A stretch of DNA of 64,000 nucleotides from DASWOJ01 sp964250755 (lineage in GTDB: Bacteria; Pseudomonadota; Alphaproteobacteria; Acetobacterales; Acetobacteraceae): contig CAXUHB010000023.1 of the NCBI GenBank assembly GCA_964250755.1, positions 1 to 64,000 of the forward strand, read 5' to 3'. The notes beneath the pieces were generated by a model. That model had not been told where the DNA came from and did not search any database. It worked only from the letters and a program-made list of their open reading frames with translations. The position numbers were made by a program, and so were the translations under genes. The number at the start of each line of letters is the position of its first letter. Positions within the stretch are counted from its first letter, which is position 1. Below are positions 26,853 through 34,124 of the stretch, one piece after another.

Positions 26853-26958
26853 CTCCAAGCAGGCTTGCGCGGCTTGGCACGGCCGCAGGCCACCCGTGTG
26901 ACAAGCCGCGCAAGCCTGCTTGGAGCATATCCGGACCAAACGGCTTCGTTTGGGCCGG
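26853..26958. repeat. 24-bp perfect inverted repeat followed by a 12-bp imperfect hairpin
   Basis: The arm at 26853-26876 (CTCCAAGCAGGC, then TTGCGCGGCTTG) is exactly complementary to 26902-26925 across a 25-base loop. A second hairpin follows with arms 26931-26942 (CCGGACCAAACG) and 26947-26958, loop GCTT, one mismatch. Both lie between the convergent ridA and phosphoribosyltransferase genes. They probably act as a bidirectional transcript end or are a mobile palindrome. Confidence 0.85.
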
Positions 26959-26981
26959 ACAAATGCTCGCAATAACAGAAT

Positions 26982-27025
26982 CTAGAGCGTGTCCGGTGCT
27001 TCTATCTGCACCGGACACGCTCTAG
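26982..27025. repeat. 18-bp perfect inverted repeat overlapping a gene end
   Basis: Arms 26982-26999 (CTAGAGCGTGTCCGGTGC) and 27008-27025, loop TTCTATCT. On the minus strand it encodes the last residues and stop codon of the phosphoribosyltransferase gene. Confidence 0.9.
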
Positions 27026-27671
27026 CCGCCCAGCCCCCGGCGACCCGCCTGAACCGCGGCGTGCTGAAAGCCGCCACCACGGGCACCTCCGCCGGCCAAG
27101 CCGCCCGCCACACCCCCCCCTGGATCATCGCAACCGCCAGGCCCACGGGCGCGACCCCAGCGGCCCGCAGCAGCGCCAGCCCGGCCTGGGCGGAGCTGCC
27201 GGTGCTGATCACGTCGTCCACCAGCAGCACGCGCCGGCCCTGCAGCCGGGGCAGCAGCCGTGGGTCCAGCCACATGCGCCGGGCGATGTTCGCCCCGGTG
27301 GCGGGGGACGTGATGGAGGCCAGCGGCACGGACAATCCGTCGTCATGCCAACGCTTCCGCGTCGTGGACGGCGCCACCCAGCCCGGGTGGCCCAGCGCCC
27401 GCGCCACGGCTGCGCCGACGGTGTGCCCCAAGGTCGGCAGGCCCACCACGACCTCGGCCCGCAACGGCGCGGCAACCGCAGCAGTCCAGGCGGCAAGCTG
27501 GTCCAGCACCGCAAACGAGGCCTGGTTGGCGATCAGCCCGGCCACCGCCACGTCGCCAAAGTCCCGCAACGGCAGCACCAGCCGCCGCCCGTCCGGCATC
27601 GGGGCCGGGTAGCTGATGGTCCAGGCGGCCTGGTCCGGCACCGCGTCCACGAAACCTTGCCAATAGTCCAT
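26982..27671 (-). CDS. Type I phosphoribosyltransferase
   Basis: 229 residues. The PRPP-binding motif is VLLVDDVISTGSSAQAGLAL at about 148-167, with the acidic pair and TGSS loop intact. N-terminal part MDYWQGFVDAVP with VVVGLPTLGHTVGAAVARAL. Resembles orotate/adenine-type phosphoribosyltransferases, but the base is not identifiable. Its last ~13 codons and stop lie inside an 18-bp inverted repeat, so the native C-terminus may have been replaced. Divergent from the MarR gene, 47 bases apart. Confidence 0.8.
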   Translation of the reverse strand: MDYWQGFVDAVPDQAAWTISYPAPMPDGRRLVLPLRDFGDVAVAGLIANQASFAVLDQLAAWTAAVAAPLRAEVVVGLPTLGHTVGAAVARALGHPGWVAPSTTRKRWHDDGLSVPLASITSPATGANIARRMWLDPRLLPRLQGRRVLLVDDVISTGSSAQAGLALLRAAGVAPVGLAVAMIQGGVWRAAWPAEVPVVAAFSTPRFRRVAGGWAARACPVQIEAPDTL

Positions 27672-27718
27672 CTCTGCCCCTCATGGCCCGGCCGGCGCGC
27701 GGCTGGTATGGGACCGCC

Positions 27719-28207
27719 ATGCCCGACACCCAACCGCCCAGCGCCATCCCGACCGCTTTCAGCCTCGCCGCGCGGCCCGGCTTCCTGATCCGCCGGCTGC
27801 ACCAGATACACGTCGCGTTGTTCATCGAGGAGTGCGGCGGCTTCGACGTGACGCCGGTGCAGTACAGCATCATGACCGCCGTGCAGGCGCATCCCGGGCT
27901 GGATCAGGCCCGGCTGGGCGAGGAGGTCGGCGTGGACCGCGCGACGCTCGCCAACGTGGTGGGCCGGCTGGAGCGGCGCGGGCTGGTGCTCCGCCGGGCC
28001 AGCCCGGACGACCGGCGGCTGCGCCTGGTGGACATGACGGCGGCAGGCGCGGACCTGCTGGCGCAGATGGATGCCCCGGCCCGCCGCGCCCACGTCCGCA
28101 CGGTGGCGGCCCTGCCGCCCGCCGAGCGCCAGGCCTTCGTGCAGGCCCTCGCCCAGCTGGTCCAGGACGGCAACGCGCACGGCCGTGCGCCGCTACGGCT
28201 GGGGTAG
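27719..28207 (+). CDS. MarR family transcriptional regulator
   Basis: 162 residues from ATG 27719 (an ATG at 27683 would add 12 residues). Winged helix: DVTPVQYSIMTAVQAHPGLD, the recognition helix region LGEEVGVDRATLANVVGRLE, and the wing RRASPDDRRLRLVDMT. It sits in the middle of the catabolic island. MarR proteins typically bind 16-20 bp palindromes and are released by aromatic ligands. The 18-bp palindrome at 22151 and 29672 is a candidate binding site. Confidence 0.9.
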   Translation: MPDTQPPSAIPTAFSLAARPGFLIRRLHQIHVALFIEECGGFDVTPVQYSIMTAVQAHPGLDQARLGEEVGVDRATLANVVGRLERRGLVLRRASPDDRRLRLVDMTAAGADLLAQMDAPARRAHVRTVAALPPAERQAFVQALAQLVQDGNAHGRAPLRLG

Positions 28208-28223
28208 GCGATGCTTGCCCCTT

Positions 28224-28367
28224 CTCCCTCTCCCTCCGGGAGAGGGCCGGGGTGAGGAAAGCCACGCAGAGCACACCGTCCCAAGTACGGCGCAACCCCG
28301 GCCTGACCCGGCAAGCGCAGTCCGTGCGGCCTCCCTCACCCCAACCCTCTCCCGAAGGGAGAGGGAG
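28224..28367. repeat. Paired palindromic intergenic repeat, copy pair 5
   Basis: Copies at 28224-28257 and 28331-28367 in opposite orientation, 73 bases apart, filling the space between the convergent MarR and amidohydrolase genes. Confidence 0.85.
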
Positions 28368-28378
28368 AAGACGCCCCC

Positions 28379-29644
28379 CTAGGCCGCAACCCGCATCGGC
28401 TGCGGCACCAGCGGGCTGACCACGTCGTGACGGCGGCCGGCGCGCAGGCAGAAGGACGGGACGATCATCTCGGATGCCGTCACCTTCACGCCGCTGTTGT
28501 CGGCCAGCTCAAAGCGCCCTTGCAGCACTTCCAGCACCGTGATGTCGGCTTCCCGTCCAACCCGCAAGCTGCCGATCTCGTGTTCCAGGCGCAGCATCCG
28601 CGCGGGGTTGCTGGTCACGGTCGCCAGGATGTCCGGCAGCGTCATGCCCAGTGCTAGCAGCTTGGTCATGGCGTTGGTCAGGTTGAACGGCGCCACCCCA
28701 AAGAACGGGTTGGCCGCCCGCTGCGCGCCCTCCTTGGCGGCTTCCGGCACCCGCACGTTGTAGCCGTGCATGTCCGCGCCCAGCGTGTGCGGCGTGATCC
28801 CCGCCTGCAGCACCTTGCGCGCCATGTCGAACGAGAAGTGGGAGCCGTGGCCCACGTCCACCGTCACCCCGCGCTCCAGCGCCGCCCACACGACCGGATG
28901 CACCTCGCCGGTCTCGGCCGAGATGAAGCCGCCGGGGTGGCGGGTGAAGGGATGGGCCAGCACGTCGCCCGCGTCCATCAGCGGCACCAGCTCGCGCACG
29001 ACCTCGTCGGGGTCAATCGTGACGCCGTCCGCAGCCGGCCAAAGCTGGCCCAGGTGGATATACAGCGGCAGCCCGGCACCCCGGGCGATCTGCTTGCCGA
29101 TCTTGATGACCTCCAGTCCCCAGCGCGACGCGCCGCCGATCTCGGCATGGGCCTTGATGCCGCGCACCAGGTCCGGGTTCTCCCGCGCGGCGCGCACGGT
29201 GTGCTCCACGTTCAGTTGCCCGGGGCCGTACAGGTCGGGATACAGGTGCCCTTCCAGCCCGCCGACCAGGTAGGCGGAGATGAAGCACAGCACGCGGGTC
29301 CGCGCGGGTTCGGCGATGAAGGCGCGGAAACCAGGGATGGTCATGCAGCTCGGCCCGCCCTGGTCCACGACGGTGGTCACGCCGCTGTCCACGCCGACCA
29401 TGTCCGCGTTCAGGCCGAACTTGCCGGTGACGTGCTGATACACGTGGCCGTGCGTATCAATCAGCCCGGCCGTCACGACCTTGCCCGACACGTCCACCAC
29501 CTCCCGCGCGGCATCCGTGGGCAGCACCGGCTCGATGGCGGCGATGCGGCCGTCCCGGACGCCGATGTCCGCCACGCCGTCGTGCCCGGTCGCCGGGTCC
29601 ACCACACGACCGCCGCGTAGGATCAAGTCCAACCCTGAAGCCAT
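28379..29644 (-). CDS. Amidohydrolase/deacetylase family metal-dependent hydrolase
   Basis: 421 residues of the amidohydrolase superfamily. N-terminal metal ligands HGH in GLIDTHGHVYQHV (about 62-74), later ligand candidates in IKAHAEIGG, LYIHLGQ and VDVGHGSHF, and a late conserved Asp in TLGADMHGYN. Closest in feel to dihydroorotase-like and N-acyl deacetylase members, so it probably cleaves a cyclic amide or N-acyl bond. The gene starts 27 bases from a full copy of the 18-bp candidate operator. Confidence 0.85.
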   Translation of the reverse strand: MASGLDLILRGGRVVDPATGHDGVADIGVRDGRIAAIEPVLPTDAAREVVDVSGKVVTAGLIDTHGHVYQHVTGKFGLNADMVGVDSGVTTVVDQGGPSCMTIPGFRAFIAEPARTRVLCFISAYLVGGLEGHLYPDLYGPGQLNVEHTVRAARENPDLVRGIKAHAEIGGASRWGLEVIKIGKQIARGAGLPLYIHLGQLWPAADGVTIDPDEVVRELVPLMDAGDVLAHPFTRHPGGFISAETGEVHPVVWAALERGVTVDVGHGSHFSFDMARKVLQAGITPHTLGADMHGYNVRVPEAAKEGAQRAANPFFGVAPFNLTNAMTKLLALGMTLPDILATVTSNPARMLRLEHEIGSLRVGREADITVLEVLQGRFELADNSGVKVTASEMIVPSFCLRAGRRHDVVSPLVPQPMRVAA

Positions 29645-29671
29645 GCTCGCCCCCTGCCTGCCCGATGGAAG

Positions 29672-29689
29672 CCATCAGTATGCTGACGG
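29672..29689. promoter_or_regulatory. Candidate MarR-type operator, second full copy
   Basis: CCATCAGTATGCTGACGG, the complement of the 22151 palindrome with a single changed base. It lies 27 bases upstream of the amidohydrolase start and about 30 bases past the Rieske gene end, where a repressor site for the amidohydrolase would be expected. Confidence 0.55.
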
Positions 29690-29721
29690 CCTTATCAGGG
29701 TGCAAGCGACGTGGATGCGGG

Positions 29722-30033
29722 TCAAGCCAGGTCCACCCATACGCGGCCGCCCTCCACGCGCACCGGGTAGGTCCGCAGGTCCGCGCAGTCCGGCCCGCGT
29801 GTCTTCCGCCCGGTGGGCACATGGAACTGTCCTTGGTGGCGCGGGCAGTTCACAAGCTCACCCTCCATGCCGCCTTGGCTGAGCCAGGCGGAATGGTGCG
29901 GGCAGACGGCCGCGGTGGCGTATGCGGTGCCTGCGATGTCGTACAGGAGGATCGCGGCGCCCTGGGCCTCGACCTCCAGCAGCCCGCGCCGCGCGAGTTC
30001 GTGGCGGCAGGCGGCGTCCGTCCATTTGGCCAT
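29722..30033 (-). CDS. Rieske [2Fe-2S] ferredoxin-like protein
   Basis: 103 residues. Cluster ligands C44 and H46 (AVCPHHSAW), C63 and H66 (NCPRHQGQFH). Small soluble Rieske proteins deliver electrons to ring-hydroxylating oxygenases or act as NirD-like partners. No oxygenase alpha subunit is visible nearby; the flavin monooxygenase at 30482 does not normally need one. Start at ATG 30033 is the first ATG giving a normal-length domain. Confidence 0.85.
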   Translation of the reverse strand: MAKWTDAACRHELARRGLLEVEAQGAAILLYDIAGTAYATAAVCPHHSAWLSQGGMEGELVNCPRHQGQFHVPTGRKTRGPDCADLRTYPVRVEGGRVWVDLA

Positions 30034-30481
30034 TCCGGCCGTCCTCCGTGCAGGATCGTGAATGCGCCCGCCAGGCGTACTGCTGTTCCAACCGGAACGC
30101 AGCCGCGGCCCCGTGGCTTCGTCGTCATGCCCGTCACCTTGGCATACCTGGTGGGCGGCTGCTTCCCCCATCCTGCTGCGCGGCAGCGGCTCTGGTCTGG
30201 CGCCGCTCTGCCGTTGGAGCGGCGCAAACGGGTTAGCCCCGTTCATGCCGCCGTCACTGGCCCCGTAGCGCCCTTTTCCGACCTGGGCTGTCCCAATTCT
30301 GGGCTGGATGCGCGGCGGCTGACCGCGCACCCGGCGGGCCGCCTTCGGATGGCCACCACCCGCGGATCCCGCCGCCAAGATGTGCGAAGTGCGCCTCAAG
30401 CCCGCCTGTCATGGAACGCGCATCGTGCGCCGCCCCGCTTCGGGCACGGCCAGGACGGTACGGCGCGGCAGGTGCCCGGCA
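30034..30481. other. Gene-free interval
   Basis: About 450 bases between the Rieske and monooxygenase genes, both minus strand. I found no convincing coding frame, hairpin terminator or repeat. It is long for this compact region, so a decayed gene is possible, but no family could be recognised in any frame. Confidence 0.5.
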
Positions 30482-31684
30482 TCAGGCCATCCAAGCCGTT
30501 TCCTGCATCACGGCTTCGGGGGTCCGGTGCCGCGCTGCCTCGTCCTGCTCCGGCCCGGATTGCCGCTGGGCCTGCATGTAGGCGCCCAGCGCCCGGGCGC
30601 GCCGGACCACGGCGGTGCCGGCGGGCTGGCGGTCCCGCCCGTAGGCCGCAAGCGCCGCGGGCGGATCGTCCGGCGCCGCGGCCAGTGCCGCGGCCAGCGC
30701 CACCGCATCCTGCGCCGCTTTGGTTACGCCCATGCCGACGTGCGGACGCGCGACGAAGCCCGCATCCCCCAGCAGCGCCACCCGGCCTTGAACGAGGCTG
30801 GGCGCCTGCAAGTCATGGATCGGCTGCAGGAACGGCGCCGGGCAGGCCCGCACCACGTCCGCGAACTGCGGCGACAGCAGGCGATCCGCGTCCGTCCGCA
30901 TGGCCGCAGCCAGCGCCGGGCGGATCAGCGCGGGCGGGATGCCGTCCGTATGCACGCGCCCGTCCGCGTCCGTCAGCATGTCCCGCAGCACGGCGCCATC
31001 TGCCGGGCGATACCAGACGAAGTTGTAGCGCCGCCGCCCGGGCCGGGTGTCGTCGCCGTCGCCGGCGATGGGATAGCCCAACATCTGCTCCCCGTCGGGA
31101 AGGCAGAACGCGAACAGCCCGAACAAGGCGGCGTGGGTGGCCGCCGGCAGCGCCGCCTCGTCCGCCAGGCCGCGCCAGGCGACGTAGCCCGCATACTCCG
31201 CACGCACACCCGGCAGCAGCGCCGCGCGCACGGCGGAGCGTATGCCGTCCGCGCCGATCAGCACGTCCCCCCGCGCCTCGGCACCGCCTGCGAAGCGCGC
31301 CGCCACGCCGTCCCGGTCCTGCTGGAAGCTCTCCAGCGCCCAGCCCCGGTGGACGCGGCTGGGCGGGAAGGCGGCATCCAGGAGCGAATGCAGCCGGCTC
31401 CAGGAGGTCAGGACCTGCGGCGCGTCGCGGCGCCCCAGCACCGACCCGTCCCGCGCGAAGGCGACGCGCCCCGGCACCGCCACGCCCAGCGCGGCACCCG
31501 CATCCGCCCCGGCCCGCGCCAGGGCGTCCACCAGGGGCGGGTGCGTGACGATGCCTGCCCCGCGGCCGGACAGCGGCGCCCGCGAGCGCTCGAACACCTC
31601 CACGTCCCAGCCCGCCCGCAGCAGCAGGTTGGCCGCGAACAGCCCGCCCAGCGATCCCCCGACGACGAGGGCGCGGCGGCTCAC
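30482..31684 (-). CDS. FAD-dependent aromatic monooxygenase, 2,6-dihydroxypyridine/6-hydroxynicotinate 3-monooxygenase-like
   Basis: 400 residues, GTG start overlapping the VOC gene stop. Rossmann motif GGSLGGLFAANLLLRAGWDV at 9-28 with FERS following, GRGAGIVTHP near 41-50, DG motif GADGIRSAVRAAL, and the second FAD motif LLGDAGFVARPHVGMG. The GGSLGGL variant and GAGI segment are shared with DhpH/NicC-type hydroxylases of pyridine rings. Hydroxylates an activated hydroxy-heteroaromatic or phenol with NAD(P)H. Exact substrate is inference. Confidence 0.82.
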   Translation of the reverse strand: MSRRALVVGGSLGGLFAANLLLRAGWDVEVFERSRAPLSGRGAGIVTHPPLVDALARAGADAGAALGVAVPGRVAFARDGSVLGRRDAPQVLTSWSRLHSLLDAAFPPSRVHRGWALESFQQDRDGVAARFAGGAEARGDVLIGADGIRSAVRAALLPGVRAEYAGYVAWRGLADEAALPAATHAALFGLFAFCLPDGEQMLGYPIAGDGDDTRPGRRRYNFVWYRPADGAVLRDMLTDADGRVHTDGIPPALIRPALAAAMRTDADRLLSPQFADVVRACPAPFLQPIHDLQAPSLVQGRVALLGDAGFVARPHVGMGVTKAAQDAVALAAALAAAPDDPPAALAAYGRDRQPAGTAVVRRARALGAYMQAQRQSGPEQDEAARHRTPEAVMQETAWMA

Positions 31685-32100
31685 GCCGGTGCGGCGGCCT
31701 GCGGGTAGTTCAGCTCGATGGTGACGCCGTTCGGGTCCTCCACGAACACCTGATGCAGCCCCAGGCTGGGCACCTCGCGCTCCCGGAACGGCAGGCCGCT
31801 GGCGCGCAGCCGGGCCTGCATCCCCGGCAGGTCGTCGGCGGTGAAGGCCACATGGTCAATTGTGCCGGTGCCGCTGTCCACCACGGCCTTGTCGCCCAGG
31901 TAGCCTTTCAGCCCCTCCAGGTCGTTGGGGTCATAGCCGACGATATGCACGACCGCGGTGCCGCCCTGATACATCCAGGCCCCCGGGAACGGGAACGGCG
32001 GGCGCTTGCCTTCGTGCAGGCCCATGATGTCGGCGTAGAACCGCCGGGTCTCGTCCAGCCGCGGCGTGCGGATCGAGTAGTGGTCCAGACGTTGCAGCAT
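31681..32100 (-). CDS. VOC family protein, ring-cleavage dioxygenase/lyase-like
   Basis: 139 residues from ATG 32100 with GGGAGG upstream. Vicinal oxygen chelate fold with ligand candidates H7 (RLDHYSIRTP), the His of GTIDHVAFTADD and the Glu of GVTIELNYP. Translationally coupled to the FAD monooxygenase (GTGA overlap). It may act on the hydroxylated product; glyoxalase-like lyase activity is an alternative. Confidence 0.75.
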   Translation of the reverse strand: MLQRLDHYSIRTPRLDETRRFYADIMGLHEGKRPPFPFPGAWMYQGGTAVVHIVGYDPNDLEGLKGYLGDKAVVDSGTGTIDHVAFTADDLPGMQARLRASGLPFREREVPSLGLHQVFVEDPNGVTIELNYPQAAAPA

Positions 32101-32211
32101 CGTGCGCCTCCCGTTCGTTGCCCGCAGCTTCGAGACGGCACGGCAGTGCGTCAAGCCCGGACGCGCATGCACAGATAAAGGCTTAGTAGTGTCTCAATCT
32201 AAAGTTGGCAC

Positions 32212-32571
32212 TTAAGCAAAGCTGCGACCGCGTTGGATGGCTATGTCGCACGGCTGACAGATCAACCTTGTGTTTTCCATGGTGTATCCGCCGATCGCCG
32301 CGATGCGATCCAGGACGTTGTGAGAGGGTGGCAACCCATGGCCACATACGGCGCACTGGCCATCCTGCTGGACCAGCTTGGCTTTTTTGATCTTGCCTCT
32401 GTGCATCGGCTTGCCGCGCTCGTCATAGGTCAACTCTTTGGCGACCTTTCGCCGGTAGGCAAACAGTAGCTCGGGATTGTCTGCGCTAAGCATGGCCAAC
32501 CTCGCTCGTATTACTGCAAGCAGTTCGTTGGCTTTCGCGAGTTGTTCCTTTGTGAGTTGCGGGTTGGGCAA
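32212..32571 (-). CDS. Small HNH endonuclease-like zinc protein
   Basis: 119 residues, TTG start with AAGGAAG upstream. The first half is a charged helical region. The second half holds CAVCGHGLPP, then NVLDRIAAIGGYTMENTRLI and CQPCD, i.e. two CxxC pairs around an N/D-containing segment as in HNH nucleases. The usual HxH is weak. The base composition of 32170-32620 is clearly less GC-rich than its neighbours, suggesting recent arrival. Function unknown. Confidence 0.6.
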   Translation of the reverse strand: MPNPQLTKEQLAKANELLAVIRARLAMLSADNPELLFAYRRKVAKELTYDERGKPMHRGKIKKAKLVQQDGQCAVCGHGLPPSHNVLDRIAAIGGYTMENTRLICQPCDIAIQRGRSFA

Positions 32572-32730
32572 CTAAGCTTCCTTCACTGCACATAGATCAT
32601 ACGGCCCTCCACCCGGCGCAGGTCAATGCCGGTGCATAAGCCGGAGCTGTAACGGCCCAACGCGCTCACCACCCCGCCGTTGACGCCGCCCGGCGCTGCC
32701 GCCACCATGCCGCCTCCTGGGAGGGAACCG

Positions 32731-33582
32731 GTGAAAGCACCGCCATTCGCCTACGCCCGCGCCCGCAGCACGGACGAGCTGTTCGACCTGCTCGGCCGGC
32801 ACGGCGACGGCGCGCGCATCCTGGCGGGCGGCCAGAGCCTGGTCGCATCCCTGAACCTGCGCCTGTCCGAGCCGCAGATCCTGGTGGACATCACGCACCT
32901 GCCGGGGCTGCGGGGCATCACGGTAGCCGATGGCGTTGTCACCATCGGCGCGCTGACCCGCCATGCCGAGGTCGCCGGGTCGGACCTGGTGCGCCAGCAC
33001 CTGCCGCTGCTGGCGCAGGCCGTCCAGCACGTCGCACACCCCGCCATACGCAACCGCGGCACCCTTGGCGGCAGCCTGGCCCTGAACGACCCTGCGGCCG
33101 AGTATCCCGCCGTCGCCCTGGCGCTCGGCGCAACCCTGGTCGCGCGTGGCCCGTCCGGCGTGCGCCGTATCCCGGCGGCCCGGTTCTTCCGCGGCATCTA
33201 CGCCACCGCGCTGGCCCCGGACGAGCTGCTGGAGGCCGCCGAGTTCCCGGTGCAAGCCCCCAACGAACGTGCGGTGTTCCTGGAGCTGGCCCGGCGCCAC
33301 GGCGACTATGCGATGGTCGGCCTGGCCGCCCAGGGCCGGATGGAGGCCGGGCAGGCCGCCGGGCTGCGCCTGGTGTTCCTCGCGGTCGGCGACGGCCCGG
33401 TGCAGGCAAGCGCGGCGATGGCCGCCGCGCAGGGCGGCCCGCTGCGGGACCGGATCGCCGCGGCGCAGGCGGCGCTGGATACGGACCTGGACCCGCCCGG
33501 CGACCTGAACGCCGCCCCTGCCACCCGCCGGCACCTGGCGCGCGTGCTGCTGGGCCGCGCGCTGACGGAGATGGCGGCGTGA
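32731..33582 (+). CDS. Molybdenum hydroxylase FAD-binding subunit (CoxM-like), system 2
   Basis: 283 residues from GTG 32731, chosen because GGGAGGGAA lies just upstream; TTG 32680 is also open. FAD motifs LAGGQSLVASLNLR at about 32-45 and NRGTLGGSLALNDPAAEYPA at about 105-124. First gene of a plus-strand unit in the order FAD, iron-sulfur, large subunit, then a branched-chain-type ABC transporter. Confidence 0.9.
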   Translation: MKAPPFAYARARSTDELFDLLGRHGDGARILAGGQSLVASLNLRLSEPQILVDITHLPGLRGITVADGVVTIGALTRHAEVAGSDLVRQHLPLLAQAVQHVAHPAIRNRGTLGGSLALNDPAAEYPAVALALGATLVARGPSGVRRIPAARFFRGIYATALAPDELLEAAEFPVQAPNERAVFLELARRHGDYAMVGLAAQGRMEAGQAAGLRLVFLAVGDGPVQASAAMAAAQGGPLRDRIAAAQAALDTDLDPPGDLNAAPATRRHLARVLLGRALTEMAA

Positions 33583-34124
33583 TGGCGCTGCAAACCTCCG
33601 TCCCCATCACCCTTCGGGTGAACGGCACCCTGGTGTCCCGCACGGTGGAGGCGCGCACGCACCTGGTGGACTTCCTGCGGGACGCGCTGGGCCTGACCGG
33701 CTCCCACGCCGGGTGCGAGCACGGGATCTGCGGCGCCTGCACCGTGCGCGTGGACGGCCAGGCCGTGCGCGGCTGCCTGGTGCTGGCGGCGTCGCTGGAC
33801 GGCGCGAGCGTGGAGACGGTGGAGGGCCTGACTGAGACCGGCGCCCTGGCCGGCCTGCAAGCCGCCTTCCTGCAACGCAACGCCCTGCAATGCGGATACT
33901 GCACCGCCGGCATGCTGGTCAGCGCGCATGAGCTGCTGGAGCAGCAGGCGCTGCCGGACCGCGCCGCCATACGCGCTGCCATGAGCGGCAACTACTGCCG
34001 CTGCACCGGCTACCACGCCATCGTGGACGCCATCGAGGCCGTGGCCCAGGACCGCGCCGCCCAGGAGCACGCCACGCCGGACCGCGCCGCACCGGACCGC
34101 GCCGCAAAGGGGTTGGCGGCATGA
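33582..34124 (+). CDS. Molybdenum hydroxylase [2Fe-2S] subunit, system 2
   Basis: 180 residues from ATG 33582 (GTG 33579 would add one). First cluster C45, C50, C53, C65 (HAGCEHGICGACT), second cluster in ALQCGYCTAGM and NYCRCTGYHAI. Unlike system 1 it has no CoxG domain. The C-terminal tail is a low-complexity DRAA/ATPDRAAP stretch. Stop overlaps the large-subunit start (ATGA). Confidence 0.92.
   Translation: MALQTSVPITLRVNGTLVSRTVEARTHLVDFLRDALGLTGSHAGCEHGICGACTVRVDGQAVRGCLVLAASLDGASVETVEGLTETGALAGLQAAFLQRNALQCGYCTAGMLVSAHELLEQQALPDRAAIRAAMSGNYCRCTGYHAIVDAIEAVAQDRAAQEHATPDRAAPDRAAKGLAA

Noticed and set aside
15465..28367. CRISPR array from the recurring palindromic repeats
   Set aside because: Copies are kilobases apart, alternate in orientation and have no regular spacers or cas genes.
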